A stretch of DNA of 64,000 nucleotides, from NCBI GenBank assembly GCA_013397455.1, contig VYZB01000144.1:318772-382771 (forward strand), in the 5' to 3' direction. A program made the translations under genes and the position numbers. The notes below the pieces were generated by a model. The model was not told the origin of the DNA and did no database searches. It saw nothing but the letters and a program-made list of their open reading frames with translations. The stretch is from Crotophaga sulcirostris. Taxonomy: Eukaryota > Chordata > Aves > Cuculiformes > Crotophagidae. Below, one piece after another: positions 24,813-37,100 of this stretch. Positions within the stretch are counted from its first letter, which is position 1. Every line of letters begins with the position of its first letter.

Positions 24813-27017
24813 GTGAGGTAGCTTGGCTCTTCCTGACTACATGATTAGGCACCTTGACAAACAAAGCTAGTTGAAGCCTCTTGTAACGCTGCAGAAGAGC
24901 TGAAACACCCATGTTGTTAGTGAAAATTAATGGGTATAATGTGCATAAAGATACATTCGAATACTTTCCTGATTTTCTGTGTTCATACAGTTGGAAAAGC
25001 AGTCCTCCAAAAAGGCTCATATAGTTTTACACTGCTTAGGTGCAGTTGGCTGCTGCCCTCTCTAAGTAGACACATTTGCAACTTGGAAAATCAGCATATG
25101 GTTGTGTGTCCATTCATTCACCCTGCCATAGTCTTTCTGGCTTCATGCCTCTACAAGTACAAGCAGAGAAGAGCAGCAGAAAAATATCACCTTCCTAGTT
25201 GTAGCCTAGTGGTACATTATTCTTGCCTTATTTCATACTTTTTCTTGCATACCCATCCTGCATATGCACACACCTTGGTGTACACCAGCAGTCCCCAGAA
25301 TCTGACCCTCCAGTTGCCTCTGCAAAGATTTTCCTTCATTTGAAGCAAGAGTTGCTTTTCCTTTTCCATATCTAACTTATCATTGATTACCTACTCCTCT
25401 TCAACTGGTCATCACACACTTTCATATTATCTGTAATTTTTCTCTCAACTTGCAGTAAAATATGTATTAGCTATAATTGAAAAATGAACCTCTTCCAGAT
25501 GTGGGTAGCTAATATAGCCATGATATGTTTTGCATGTAAATGGAACACATTACGTGTCAATTGAATTGAAAAGTAACTCTTAAAACTGTTTACCTTTTAT
25601 TAAGTTTCATAATGATTATAACCTATGCCTAGATTAAGTTTAGAAGCATTTCATTTTCATTTTTGTTTATCTTGTTATGTGGTCTCATTTGGCTAATTAA
25701 TGTCTTTTTGGCTTATTTGGCATTCCGACAATACTTTGTAATACAGAAAAAGCATTGAAATTATTTTTTTTAAAAAATTACAACTAGAGATTATTTTCTT
25801 CACCTATTATTTACTACATTGAGTTAAATTTACATTTAATTTTTTTTCCATTAAGCAAAATAGGCGATTTGTGACTATAATCAGAAACCTGTGATTTTTG
25901 TTGTATTGCTTTAAATCAAGAATGATACTATGTACTTTATTTGGCTTATCTTTCTGGCTTTTATGTTGGAGTAGCTATACACACTATTTGCAGAGCTTTG
26001 CAGATTATCACTTAAGGGTGTGGAAATCTCTGATCACTGCTATATCACAGTCTCTATGGGACTTCAAACAGGAATTAAAGCAGTGTAAGTACTGGCCCTG
26101 TGTCTACATTGTAGTCAGTAACATCATTAGTTTATTAGAGTAATAAGCATCTCTGACAGAGACTTGAGCTCAGTTTTGGCGGCAATACTGAGAAGAATCC
26201 ATATCTGAGAGTCAGTATTTCCTGAGCTTGGCATCTGGATTTAGATTATGAAGGAAAAAGAGGCAAGTGTAGTAAAGTATATTTTATTTTGTATCCAAAG
26301 ATTTCTCTTGCAGTTTGAGGTTAAATAGGTTCTGCACTAATTACAGACCCGAACTTTTAAATTTTGGCCTGTTTCTTGCCATACAGTGTGCAGAAATGCC
26401 ACATAGGATGTTAGGAAACCTAAGGGCCAGGGCCCAGAGAGGAGATTAATTGACTTCAAGTTGTTGTCATGGAAATTGCTTCCCACGGCTAAGATTTGTG
26501 ATCATTTCTATATTTAGACTTTACCTTCTAATTAGGTTTCTATGTTTTCCTCTCTTTGTCTTAATCTAGTGTTCTCTTTTTGTCTGTAAGATTGTTTATA
26601 ATTAGAAAATATCATGTTATTATACTTCATTATTTGTACTTTTCCTTATAAAAGTAAGTCACATCATGGGGAGGGTAGTTTGCATATGCATGTTTACATA
26701 CCCCTCCAATCAAAATAAGAAGGAAAGTACACTTAGATGAAGAAAGAAGCCTAAATAATCTGAATCTGATATTTTAAGAGATCCATTCTGCTGTCTAAAT
26801 GCCTGTGGAGCTCTCAGTTTTTTGTTTGGGTTTTTTTTCTTTTTGAAAACAATGTCTGAAAATATAGTCTAGCTTGATAATAAAACAGGATCAAGTTTGC
26901 TCATTCTGGGACTATGATATTTTAAAATATTTCAGGAGTTCGTTTTGATATGTTCCTGCATTATTCTTTCTGTGAATTGATTCCTTTCCTTTGAAAATTT
27001 CAGTGTGCCAATCTGAT

Positions 27018-27030
27018 AAAAAAAAAAAAA
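27018..27030. repeat. A13 homopolymer
   Basis: Thirteen consecutive A, a simple mononucleotide repeat. Confidence 0.85.
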
Positions 27031-29149
27031 GGGACTGGTTTCATTTAGACATTATGTCATTAAGTTTAGTATTTTAGATGAGCTGATGTGCTGAAGGACT
27101 CAAAGTAAGATCTCACTAGGGACATGCTTTGAAACTATATTGATTGAAACATTTCAATCAGGATTCAACAAAATTGTGGTAAATATTCAGTGCAGAAGAT
27201 TTCTAAATTAGTTTCTCCTTCAGAGGAAGCTGTCATTTTAACCTGCTTAAGGTTATAATTTTTATATGGCTTTATTTTCTTCCAAATTAAAACTAAGTGC
27301 TTCAAGAGAATTGATGCTAGTCATCTTGAAGTTGGAATATATTTGCCAAAATATAAAGCTGAGGGAAACACGCTTTTGGAATAGAAGAGGCATCCAGTAT
27401 CGTATCACACTGGTATTTTATGTTTCATAGAAACCACAGCTGTTAACTGAACATATCTGACATCAAAGAGGTTACCTAATATCTTAGACACCAAAAAGAA
27501 ATCTATGACATTTCTGTGTGTGAAACTGCTGTAGTTAGCCAAGGGGAGTACACTATATATTATACATATACAAATATTTATAATTTCTCCCATTTGGGGA
27601 GACTATAGTTGCAAATATTTCCGTAAGTCTTCCTTCCAAGCAGGGGCAGTAACACACGTGCACACTAGTCAGAGTGCTGCACAGTCACTTTGGTTTTGTT
27701 GCAGCTTAGGATATCTGACCACTGAAATGATTCATCTGAAAATGGTGTAGATGAAGCAGTTGCTCTACTTGACTCCAAGTGTCTGTTTACTTAAGGTGCT
27801 ATAGCAATATAGTGATCTTTTTATCTCACGTCTGCAGAAAAGTCCTTTTCATTTTCCTAATGACTTTTAACATTGCCCATACATTTTTTGTAGCCTTCAC
27901 CATCTCTTAAAATGTTAATTTTTTCATTTTTCCCTTGATAGATGATCTTCAAATCTAGTAAAAGTTCACCTTATGAATTTCTTTCTTTTTTTCCAAAACT
28001 ATTTTTAAACCATATGTTTATATCATCCTTTTGATTCCCTATTTCCATTTTTAGATTATGTTTAATTCCCTAAAATGTCAGCTCAGTTCACCTGCCTCCG
28101 CCAGCTCTTGTTTTAATTTAAACCTTTACTCTCCAAGTGGCTAGTGCCTCTAGCTTTTTTTTTTCCTTTTTTTTGTATCCTGAGTTCCTTCCTTCTTGGA
28201 ACTGGATAGCCAGTCATATTCTCAGCTTTACATGGTCACTATTTTCGTTGTGTTTTCTACATGTTTTTCAGGTTTCTAATGTTTGTGCTTATAAAACTGA
28301 AGCTACTTCAAAGGAAGCATCTTCCATTCTGTAGTATGTACTAAGGCTGAAATTCTTGTTACTCTATTACATTAATTGTTAATATCAACCCATGTAATCA
28401 GAGAACCGTGCACATACAAGAGCAGCTAGAAAGCTGGGGAAAAAAAATCATAAATTAATGTTCTCCAGAACCTGGCAGTCAGAACAAAAGCATGTATATC
28501 TATGCCAGGTCTTGCATCTGGCAAGTTTATGATCTCTGTGAATCTTTTATTTTGAGTCTGACAGAGTGTATGAACTGCTGCAGTAAAAGCATACTTTATA
28601 ATCTCTAGAAATACTTAATTTCAGGGATCACAGATTTGAAAGGATCCATGAAGAAAGCAGCTGAGTTAGTATTTTGCATGAGTGTCTCTTGCATCCATTA
28701 CCACTGGGTGTTGTAATTTCTTTTAAAAAGTAGCTCTAACTCTTGAGGTCATTTGTTCGTTCATGTTGACAGACATTGATAAATTAAGGTTCTAGTAGAA
28801 AAACAGTTTTCCTGGTACTTGCATTGTCTGCCAGTTCCACCGCTCTGTGCAGATAGCTTGAGTTCCAGGTGATCAGAAGATGTCTGATACAGCAGTCACA
28901 GGATGTTTAATGACCACAAGCTAAGCTGTGGAATCTAAACAGGAGTCTTTCAGAGCTCTTTCAGATTGTGCTGATGGGACTTTTTTTTAAATCAGTGACA
29001 CTGATAGCTAATGTTCAACTTTTACAAGTTCTGGCCATACAACTGAAGCATAGAATCATAGAATCATTAAGGTTGGAAAAGACCTCTAAGATCATCAAGT
29101 CCAATGATCACCTTAACACCACCATGCCTATTAAATCATGTCACGAAGT

Positions 29150-29187
29150 GACACGTTTTTTGAACACCGACACGTTTTTTGAACACC
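29150..29187. repeat. 19-bp tandem duplication inside CR1
   Basis: The unit GACACGTTTTTTGAACACC occurs twice in direct succession (29150-29168 and 29169-29187) with no mismatch. It lies in the part of CR1 that encodes the last residues of ORF2, where I know the family to carry this string once. Just outside, at 29139-29153, TGTCAC and GTGACA form an inverted repeat around GAA. The duplication is specific to this copy or its lineage and is probably a slippage product. Confidence 0.9.
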
Positions 29188-29379
29188 TCTAGGGATGGAG
29201 ACTCCACCATTTCCTGGGCAGCCTATTTCAATGCTTCACCACACTTCTGGTAAAGAAACTTTTTCTAGTGTATAATCTAAACTTCCCCTAATGCAACTTG
29301 AGGCCCTCACCTATCCTATCACTTGTTTCTTGGGAGAAGAGGCCACCATCCACCTCACTACAACCTCCTTCAGGTAGCT

Positions 29380-29709
29380 TTAAAGAGTAATAAGGTCTCC
29401 CCTCAGCCTCCCCTTCTCCAGCCTAAATAATCCCAGTTCCTTCGGATGCTCCTCATAAGACTTGTTCTCCAGACCCTTTACCAGCTTTGTTGCCCTTCTC
29501 TGGACATGCTCTAGTAGCTCAATGTCTTTCTTGTACTGAGGGGCCCAAAACTGAACACAATATTCAAAGTGTGGCCTCACCAGTGCCCAGTACAGGGGCA
29601 TGATCACTTCCCTACTTTTGCTGACCCAAAGATTTTTCATACTAGCTAGGATGCTGTTCACCTTCTTGGCCATGTTCATGTGATATAGCCAGACACTTTG
29701 ATCTGACAA
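29380..29709 (-). pseudogene. CR1 ORF2 C-terminal fragment (pseudogene)
   Basis: A 109-codon open remnant of the CR1 reverse-transcriptase polyprotein. It contains the signature stretches '[17 protein letters not shown]', '[20 protein letters not shown]', '[18 protein letters not shown]' and '[18 protein letters not shown]'. These lie downstream of the catalytic core, in the thumb and C-terminal region, so no catalytic residues are present. The frame ends at a stop where the family normally has Tyr of a 'YNYLKGG'-like motif. A few bases further on, one base is missing compared with the usual sequence, so the copy carries both a nonsense change and a frameshift. The initiating Met is incidental because the element is 5'-truncated. 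Confidence 0.92.
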
Positions 29710-29720
29710 TCTGCTCTTCA

Positions 29721-32060
29721 GTGTGAATACTTAGGGATGTTTCTATGTGATGTTTGTCAGTGTAACATTTGAGTACATTAATACTTCTATTTTTATAGTT
29801 TATGGTAGAATAAGTAAGTGCTACTACATTCATTTTTGAATGAAAAAGTGAACCGTGTAGATGAAATGGGATGCTCCAGGGCTCACAAGAAACCCTTTGG
29901 TGGAGCTGGAACTCAAACCTCACTTTTTCCGAGTTCTACTCCTCATGGGACCCTGTTAAAACTATGTGAGCAGCAACAGGCATGTGCCCAAAGGCAGTCA
30001 ACTGTAGAAACTGAGCCCAAGGAAGTAAGAGGCTGTGACCACAGACACGATTTCTCTTTTAATACAGCAGAGAAATTCCTCTCTGAATTCTGTCTGACAA
30101 GTGTCAGTGACAGGAATCTGCTACGCCATTTCAGATATTGCTTCTAAAGAACGTAAATGCTTTGTCCAAACTCACTCATAAGTCTCTATTAATTTCCAGG
30201 TTTTAGGAGTTTTAGGAATTTTGTCAGTCATCTTGAAAGAGGTTTTTTTCCTACTTGACAAAACTTGTTACCTCTTGTTTTATTTAAACTGAAAAATAAC
30301 ATAAGCCAAATGGAGCATTATGGATGGCACAGCTGTTCTTACAGCCCTGATTTTAACTGTGCAGCCCTTCTACATAGGACAGTTCTTCCTCACTAGAGTT
30401 TTCCCCCTCTGGTCTAGGCAGGCTCAGAAGTGAGGGAATCATTCCTCCTTGTCTGGACACTGACTGCAGATTAGCAGTGCTAGTATGAAAGTCCATCTCC
30501 TGCATACAATCACCTGTTTCAGTTTCATGAAATGAGCTTTATCAGTAAAGCTGATGCATCCTGTGGTCCACCCAGAATTTGTTTCTTAACTGCGGATCAC
30601 ATTTGGAAGGACCAACCTTCCCAAAGAAATCAAGATTTTTCAGAAGAAAATAAAGACCCATAGCAAAACATGATTGTGAACTAACTTACTGGTTTTTACC
30701 AAGAGAGACCCTGGGTTTTGCTCTGCCTAATGTATTTGACCACCTAGTACATGATATTTTCCTGTTTCTTATAGGTGTATGACTAATACAGCCATATTAA
30801 GATTTTTTTCTTATTCACAGAATTGTACCATATGCTCCAAATGATGCATTGACAGCACATAGTTCAGTAAAAAAAATCATAATTAAAGTAAATTAGTCCT
30901 GTCTAGAGAGGAACTTTTTCTTTGTTCCATGGAGGAAAACAGAGGCAGTTGTTCAGGGGTTTATGCTTCTCCTCTTGCATTCACAGAGGAAATCTGTTTG
31001 TATTTATCACATCTGTCTTCTTCCTTTGTATCCCTTAGGAAACATTTTTTTGAAGACTAGGAAAAAATAAAACTAAATATGGCCCAATAATATCCCTTTT
31101 TAAACTCAACACAGTAATTTTTATCTATTATCGAGCATATATTATTTTAAATACCAGAAAAATTATACCCTAGAATGAACTGTGCTGCACATTGAGTTTT
31201 AATCTCCTTCTCCCTAGCAACCATCAAAAAGAACAATAAGGACAATAAATAGCCAAATAGGGCATCAAAAATTAATAAAAATAGTGTCTCTGCTGGGGAA
31301 AATGGGTCTTTAATCACTTTTCCTCTGATGTCCATAAAATTGAAGGTTAGAACAATAAACAGTTTGAAAGAGCAGTTTCAAAATAGCCTCAGAAATGGTC
31401 TTAGCCTCCAGAACAATAGGTCTTTTCTAAAATAAACATGATAATACCCAGGGGATCCTGCTGACTTCAGGAAGTTCAAAAGATATCCATATCCACGCTC
31501 CAACACACAGAGAAAGGAGGAGCAGTTGCCTCAGGCGGTATCTTCACTGAAAAAAAATGGATGTCTTTACACTGCATTAAATACTTTGAGATGGCAGCGG
31601 TGTTCCTTTACTATTACAGTGGAGGCAAGAGTAAGTTAGTTTTAGCTTTGTCATAGGCAATTTGAGGTCATCATAGAGCTGAAGTACAAAGTTGAGGTTT
31701 TAAAGAGATTTAATGGCTATCCTGCGTTATTTATTTAAACCAAAATGGCAATGATTCCCCCATATACATGGGAAGTAAAGCCCGAATATGCTATAAACTG
31801 GTAAACTTACTGCAACCCTATAGCCAGGAATTAAAACTGCAGCTGCTTAGACTTCCTGTGTTTAACAAAGGTTATGTTAAAATAAAGTGAACAATGGTCT
31901 CTCTTTCAGTGCAGGCGCAAAGGGTGTGTTTTGAATTTCCAAGGGTCAGTCCCCAGTTGAAAAGACTGCTTGAAGTTGAAGATGTCTGCATTTGAGTAAA
32001 TGAATGGTAATCTAGATAGTTCTCTGCTGCTCTGCAAGGAAGCTGAAGTATCATTTAGTA
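29721..32060. other. Non-coding AT-rich DNA
   Basis: I see nothing recognisable. A 109-codon open frame at 29818-30147 (+) has no family resemblance and no convincing coding features, so I treat it as chance. Confidence 0.65.
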
Positions 32061-32140
32061 AACATGGTAGTGTTGGGCTGACACCTGGACTGGATGATCG
32101 TAGAGGTCTTTTCCAATCTTAATGATTCTATGATTATATG
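32061..32140 (+). mobile_element. CR1 LINE 3' end, short fragment
   Basis: About 80 bases match the extreme 3' end of CR1. They show TTGGGCTG, CTGGACTGGATGATCGTAGAGGTCTTTTCC in two adjoining runs and the terminal AATGATTCTATGATTATATG, with one octamer unit mutated. It is a strongly 5'-truncated insertion, too short to carry coding sequence. It has the opposite orientation to the copy 2.3 kb upstream, so the two are independent insertions. Confidence 0.9.
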
Positions 32141-33775
32141 ACTCAATGTTTCAGAGGTATACTTCAACACTACAGCTGTCTGTAGTTAAGAGAATTAAAT
32201 CCCATTGTCAGCAGTCCATTTAGCTGGAAGCAGACGAGAACCAGGACTGTGCCTTAATATGTTGAATTTTAGACTTGATTTTGCTAAATATGAGAGCATA
32301 ACTGCTACATATCACTCGTACTTCACTACGGAAGGAGGAAAACTAGTTGTCTACATTAGCTGGCTAGCATCACATGCCCAAACATACGCTGCTCTCCAAG
32401 TGAACTATAGATTTACAGATGCCTGTTTACCACTCTGAGTAACTGACCATGGTGCTGTTTGTCGTAATAGTGTAAGTGTTCAGTTCCTCAGACTGCTGAC
32501 ACTTGGGTTTTTTCAGAAGGGCTCATAACATTTCACAGAAGTCAGTGGCAGTTTTGCCGCTGACTTACAACTGAAGCTTTTCAAAACCTCACTCCCAAGA
32601 GCTCTGACATATACCTAAATGTGATGCCTTGCTTCAGAAACTGAAATTCAAAGGTTTGAGGGTGCGTTTTACTCTTCATTAATGATCCAAGGCTGTTATC
32701 CATCTAAATGCACCATTCACAATGTGGATTTTGTCTTGGTCTATGGGTGGGAATTGATGCTGCAGTTAACCATGCAGGTTGTCTGGACCATCAGCCCAAT
32801 CTGAATCTACTGTGTCATTGTGCTTCAATTCATACCAGGGAGGATTAAGTTTTCAAAAGCATCCAGTAGGAGCTGTGTACTAGCTGCAGCTTGAGTGATT
32901 TTTCTGCTTATTTCAATAATTTTTATTTTCTGGTTTTTTGGTTGCTTTTTTATTTTTAAAATTTAAAAATAAATGAGTCAGTTGATTAACGATAACACAG
33001 TCAAAAATTAATGAGGATTTCACATTTGTTAAGAAATACAGTGGACAAAAAATCACTATGGTTGCTTTTAAAAGAAAAAAAATCTCTTGAACAATTCTGC
33101 AATTTGCAAGAGATCTCTTCCCCTTAACATACTGTTGAGTTCAAATTTTTTTTCAAGGAGAAATGTTTCAACAAAGACAATTTTGTATTATTGTTGTATT
33201 TTCTCTTGGGTTTTTTTAAGAGTTTCAACGTTTTCCACTAGGAGAAAAGATATAAATAAAACCAAGAACTGTAATTTTTATCTGATGTTTTATAGAATCT
33301 TCTCTCATTTATTGTTGTGAACTGAAGACACTGTTTCTTAGTTTTTAACTTAGTCTTGCAAGTTTAGAGGAGATAGATGGCACAGAGAGCTGTTTTGGAC
33401 TGTTCTTTTGCTCATGTGAGTGACTTGTTGAGTTAGCATGTGCATTTACATTAAGTGTAGTGAGCCTGAATGTTTTCTGAGGAAAACCTGTGGATTGCAG
33501 TAAAATGCACTGTTGGAAGATGCTTCCTTATCTATTATTACCCCAAATTTGCTTTTTATTATGATCATTTAAATATTAGTAATTTTTCTCCATTAAGTGA
33601 AAGTAATTTCTCTCTCATTTCATTGCTTATGACTTTCGAACACTTCAGGCTGATTTTCACATGTTCTTTCACCATAGCCTTAATTTAACCAGGCATTAAT
33701 CTTTTGATCTTTACCTGTAAATCACAATGTCCTGTTCTTTTATAATTTCTTCTTCTTTTCTGTAAATTTCCTATA

Positions 33776-33789
33776 TTTTTTTTTTTTTT
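33776..33789. repeat. T14 homopolymer
   Basis: Fourteen consecutive T, a simple mononucleotide repeat. Confidence 0.85.
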
Positions 33790-34119
33790 GTGATACAGGC
33801 TTTTCAGAAACAGGAACACAATATTTTAGATGTAGTCTCATTAGTGTATTCAGTGGGATCTTTCGTATATCTTGTGTTGGGGTTTCTTCTCCTTTTAGCA
33901 TTGGATGTTTGTGATATAAAATACATCCTGCTGACATAACCTAGCATGGCCTTCAATTGGAAAACATGACAGGGGAACTTCTCTTACCTCCACCAGTCAG
34001 TGAAGCAGCTGCAGTACACTAGTTCTTGTAACATATACTGTACCCCATATGTCATTTTGTTTCAATTCTATCTGTACAAATGACTGCAAAAGAGAAAGAC
34101 CAGAGTTTACGCGTTAACT

Positions 34120-34162
34120 GTATCTTTAGATATCTGTAGACACAGTATCTTTAGACATCTGT
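34120..34162. repeat. Imperfect 25-bp-period direct repeat
   Basis: GTATCTTTAGATATCTGT at 34120-34137 recurs at 34145-34162 with one mismatch (17 of 18), giving a period of 25 bases. This is an old local tandem duplication, and no function is evident. Confidence 0.8.
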
Positions 34163-37100
34163 GCATGGAAATCCGTATCAACTATGTTTCAGTTGAACAT
34201 CAATGCTGAAACAAGGCCAAAATTTAGTTGTTTTCCTTCAAAGAAATTAATTAGGAATATATGCCACATGTAAATGCATAATTGATTTTAAAAGTTGAAG
34301 ATTGTGTTCTTAGGTTTGCAATCAAATCTTTACAGCTACCCTTACAAAGAGTACATTTGCTGTAAAAGATAGGGAAAAGGTGCATTTTTTTACTTAAATT
34401 TAGCCTTTCTTTTCTAATAATTTGCAAGCAGAAATGAATTTCTGTAGACTTCTCTGTTGCTAAAGATTTTGTCAGAAGCCACAGAAGCAATAGCTGTGTG
34501 GCAGCATTTATGTTCAGAAAAAATGAAATTTTAAAGATTTTAGTGTGACTACCTCACTATGAAATATATAAATGTTTCTAAGTACATCAGTGACCTAGCT
34601 TTTTGATGCACACTGGGAACTTGTCACAAATGTCTTCTCTCTTGTTAGCCCTTCAGGCAATTCAGACTTCTATTTTTCTCACCAAGCACACATTTCTGGA
34701 AGAAGCTATGCCTCCTTTTGGAAATTATCCGTCAGCAGTCACATCTTCTAGTCTTCGCCTCTTCTTTTCCTCTGTCTTTTTCAAAAGCCAGCTTTACCCC
34801 TGAGGAAATGGTGTCCCTCTGTCTTGCTGACCCCACCTAAAGCATTCACGCTGTATTCGTCTTTCCTCCCTCATAAGCATCACTAATCTGTAGCACACGA
34901 CTTCTTTGCATATGGATTTAGAGATGTTTGAAAAGCTAGGAGGGAAGAGGATGATTACAGACAGATACTGCTGAAGAAAAATTATTTATCTACATATGTT
35001 GCAGGAGAGCAGCCTTGATACCAAGCAGCAAAGCAGGAGCTTTGGCAGAACCAGAGGATCTTCCTTTCCACTAATGTTTCCTCTAGCCCTGTTGAAATGG
35101 TCAGTGTGATGGAGCAATCGGGACTGACAGATGCCCAGTGACTCCCAGAGCAGTGATTTTGTTTCATCTAAAGAGATAAAAAGCAATACTGGCTGACACA
35201 GCAAGGTCTTTGGAGCCTTTCTTAGCAGGATATGTCTTTCTACACTTTGCTCTTAAGCGCACAGTATCCCATGGCAACCTCTTTTCTTCAGGGAGCTTTA
35301 GATTTTGACATATCATTAATACATGAGTTCAGGAAGCAAAGCTGCAAAGCTGGAGATTGGTTCCTGGATTTAGCTGAGGTAAATAGCAAGGAAATTTAAA
35401 GGCAGGCTGAAATCAATTTTATGGTACTTCCTTTGGGATTAATGCCTAAATTTGTTTGCCTGGTAATGAAGAAAAGTTATGAGTTGCAAGAGGTAGCAGG
35501 TGCAGGTAGACATTGTAGAAGAGGGGTATTTTTAAAGAAGAAAGCTTCAAGATAATATGGCCAAACGTTTTTTAAAACTCTTTTTTTAAAAGTGTATTTT
35601 ACAGCATCAACTGCTAATTGAAAAGGAGAGCTAGTGAAATTCATTCAGTAGAGAAGTATTGCACATTGACTGCGAACAGATATTAGTAAGAGAGCAGCAA
35701 GACCACTGGAGGAAAAATAGGCTGAAGTATAAGTTTCATATATTCACGTATACTTTGGTAGCTAGCAGGCTGTAACACTGTGTGGAAATTACAAACAATT
35801 GCCTCATTTCATCCCTTTGGTGTGTTGAGTCTTCACTTTTTTGCCTCTCAGTCTTCTAGCAGAGGTATTCACAGGGTATGAAACTCATCCACAAGCTGTG
35901 GAAGATGACATGGAGATAATAAGATGTAAACACTACCTATGCCAGCTGTACTGTTCAGGATCATATTGTCATTCATTGACTAACCTTTGTCTTTAATTTC
36001 TGTCAAGCTCAGAATATGATGACTGGGCAACAAAATCCAAGTTTCCTTTCTGTGGAGTGCACATGGCCTTACTTAGCAAAAAAGATACAAATGTTTTAGC
36101 ATTGCCAAGTGCTTACTGCCTGCCCGTGGCTGGTTTATAATAATATTTGGATTGTATAGGGAGGAAAGATGCATGGATGCAAGCATGGAACCAGATTCTT
36201 CCAGTTTTATTTACGAGGTGCAGGATTTTATTTCCCCAGCTGTTATTTCCCCCTAGATGCTTGCTCATTTAACTAATGACAATTTCTAAAGTAAGGGCCA
36301 GGTCCACAAAGGAATTCAAGGAGATAAAATACATTCATGAATTTTGTTCTCGACTGTCTCTTGGTGCAAATTTGGCAGAATGTGGCTTATAAATAGTTGT
36401 TTATGGTTGTGAGTGGAAGGAACTCCAGCATGAAGGAAGTCAGAGACTTCCAATATTAATACCTTTTGGAGTAATTTCCCATGGAATTGATAGAAGCTTA
36501 TTAATTCCTGAAAAGCAACATGTATAAATTATCTGGAGAAAACAGATAAATTCTCCACTCTTACATCATATTTTACCAGCCCTGACATAGAGCAAGGCAT
36601 CTGAATGTATTTTGGAAAGACAAGCTGCTTCTGCTCATACTTTATTTTAAATAGATATCTGAAGTTGCTTGCCTAGTAATTCAAGCAGAAATTCCTCTTT
36701 CATTGTTTGTGATTAATAGTTAAAATGTAAAATGTATTGTATTGACATGATAACTTCAGTTAAGAGATACCATTAGCAAAGACCATTCAGTCTGAACGCA
36801 GTTTAGCTATAGAACATCTGAGAAATGATAAAATAACATGTTAGATACTGAATTTTCTAAATTAGATCTGACATTTTGCACTACTTCTTCAGTCTGAGGT
36901 TTTCTAAATGCATCTAGAAGATTTTGGGAGAGAAATGTCATCATTTCTTCTGATAACTTGCCCAGCATAATTTTCCATAGGGAAAAATAATGGTTTAGAC
37001 GGTAGCAGAGTTAATTTGTCCATGTCCAACCAGAAATTTCAACTTTAAGATATTAGGCAAAGATGATGGAGGGCTACTTTCTGGAGTGTTCAACAAGCCT

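Larger units (their letters stand above)
15886..29048. other. Non-coding AT-rich DNA with small repeats
   Basis: I see no recognisable gene or transposon. The stretch contains short simple repeats (17506, 20047, 20281, 22936, 24119, 27018), the 144-codon antisense open frame at 19438-19872 (most likely chance), two splice-bounded exon candidates (23122-23284 and 24674-24812) and AT-rich blocks around 21740-21930 and 25600-25760 that read like conserved non-coding elements. None of these is proven. Confidence 0.65.
29049..29720 (-). mobile_element. CR1 LINE, 5'-truncated copy with ORF2 C-terminus
   Basis: A CR1 retrotransposon fragment of about 670 bases lies on the minus strand. Its 3' end is at 29049, where the complement of the ATTCTATG-type octamer tail is visible (TAGAATCATAGAATCA). 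From about 29709 down it encodes the end of ORF2, the part after the reverse-transcriptase catalytic core. It then reads through the 3' non-coding end with the usual 'GGTTGGAAAAGACCTCTAAGA' minus its last base (29071 onward) next to the tail. The 5' end is truncated, as is normal for CR1. A perfect 19-bp tandem duplication lies inside it at 29150-29187. It is inactive. Confidence 0.95.

Noticed and set aside
29818..30147. 109-codon open frame on + next to the CR1 copy
   Set aside because: It lies outside the CR1 homology, has no domain, and overlaps a 93-codon frame on the other strand. Most likely chance.
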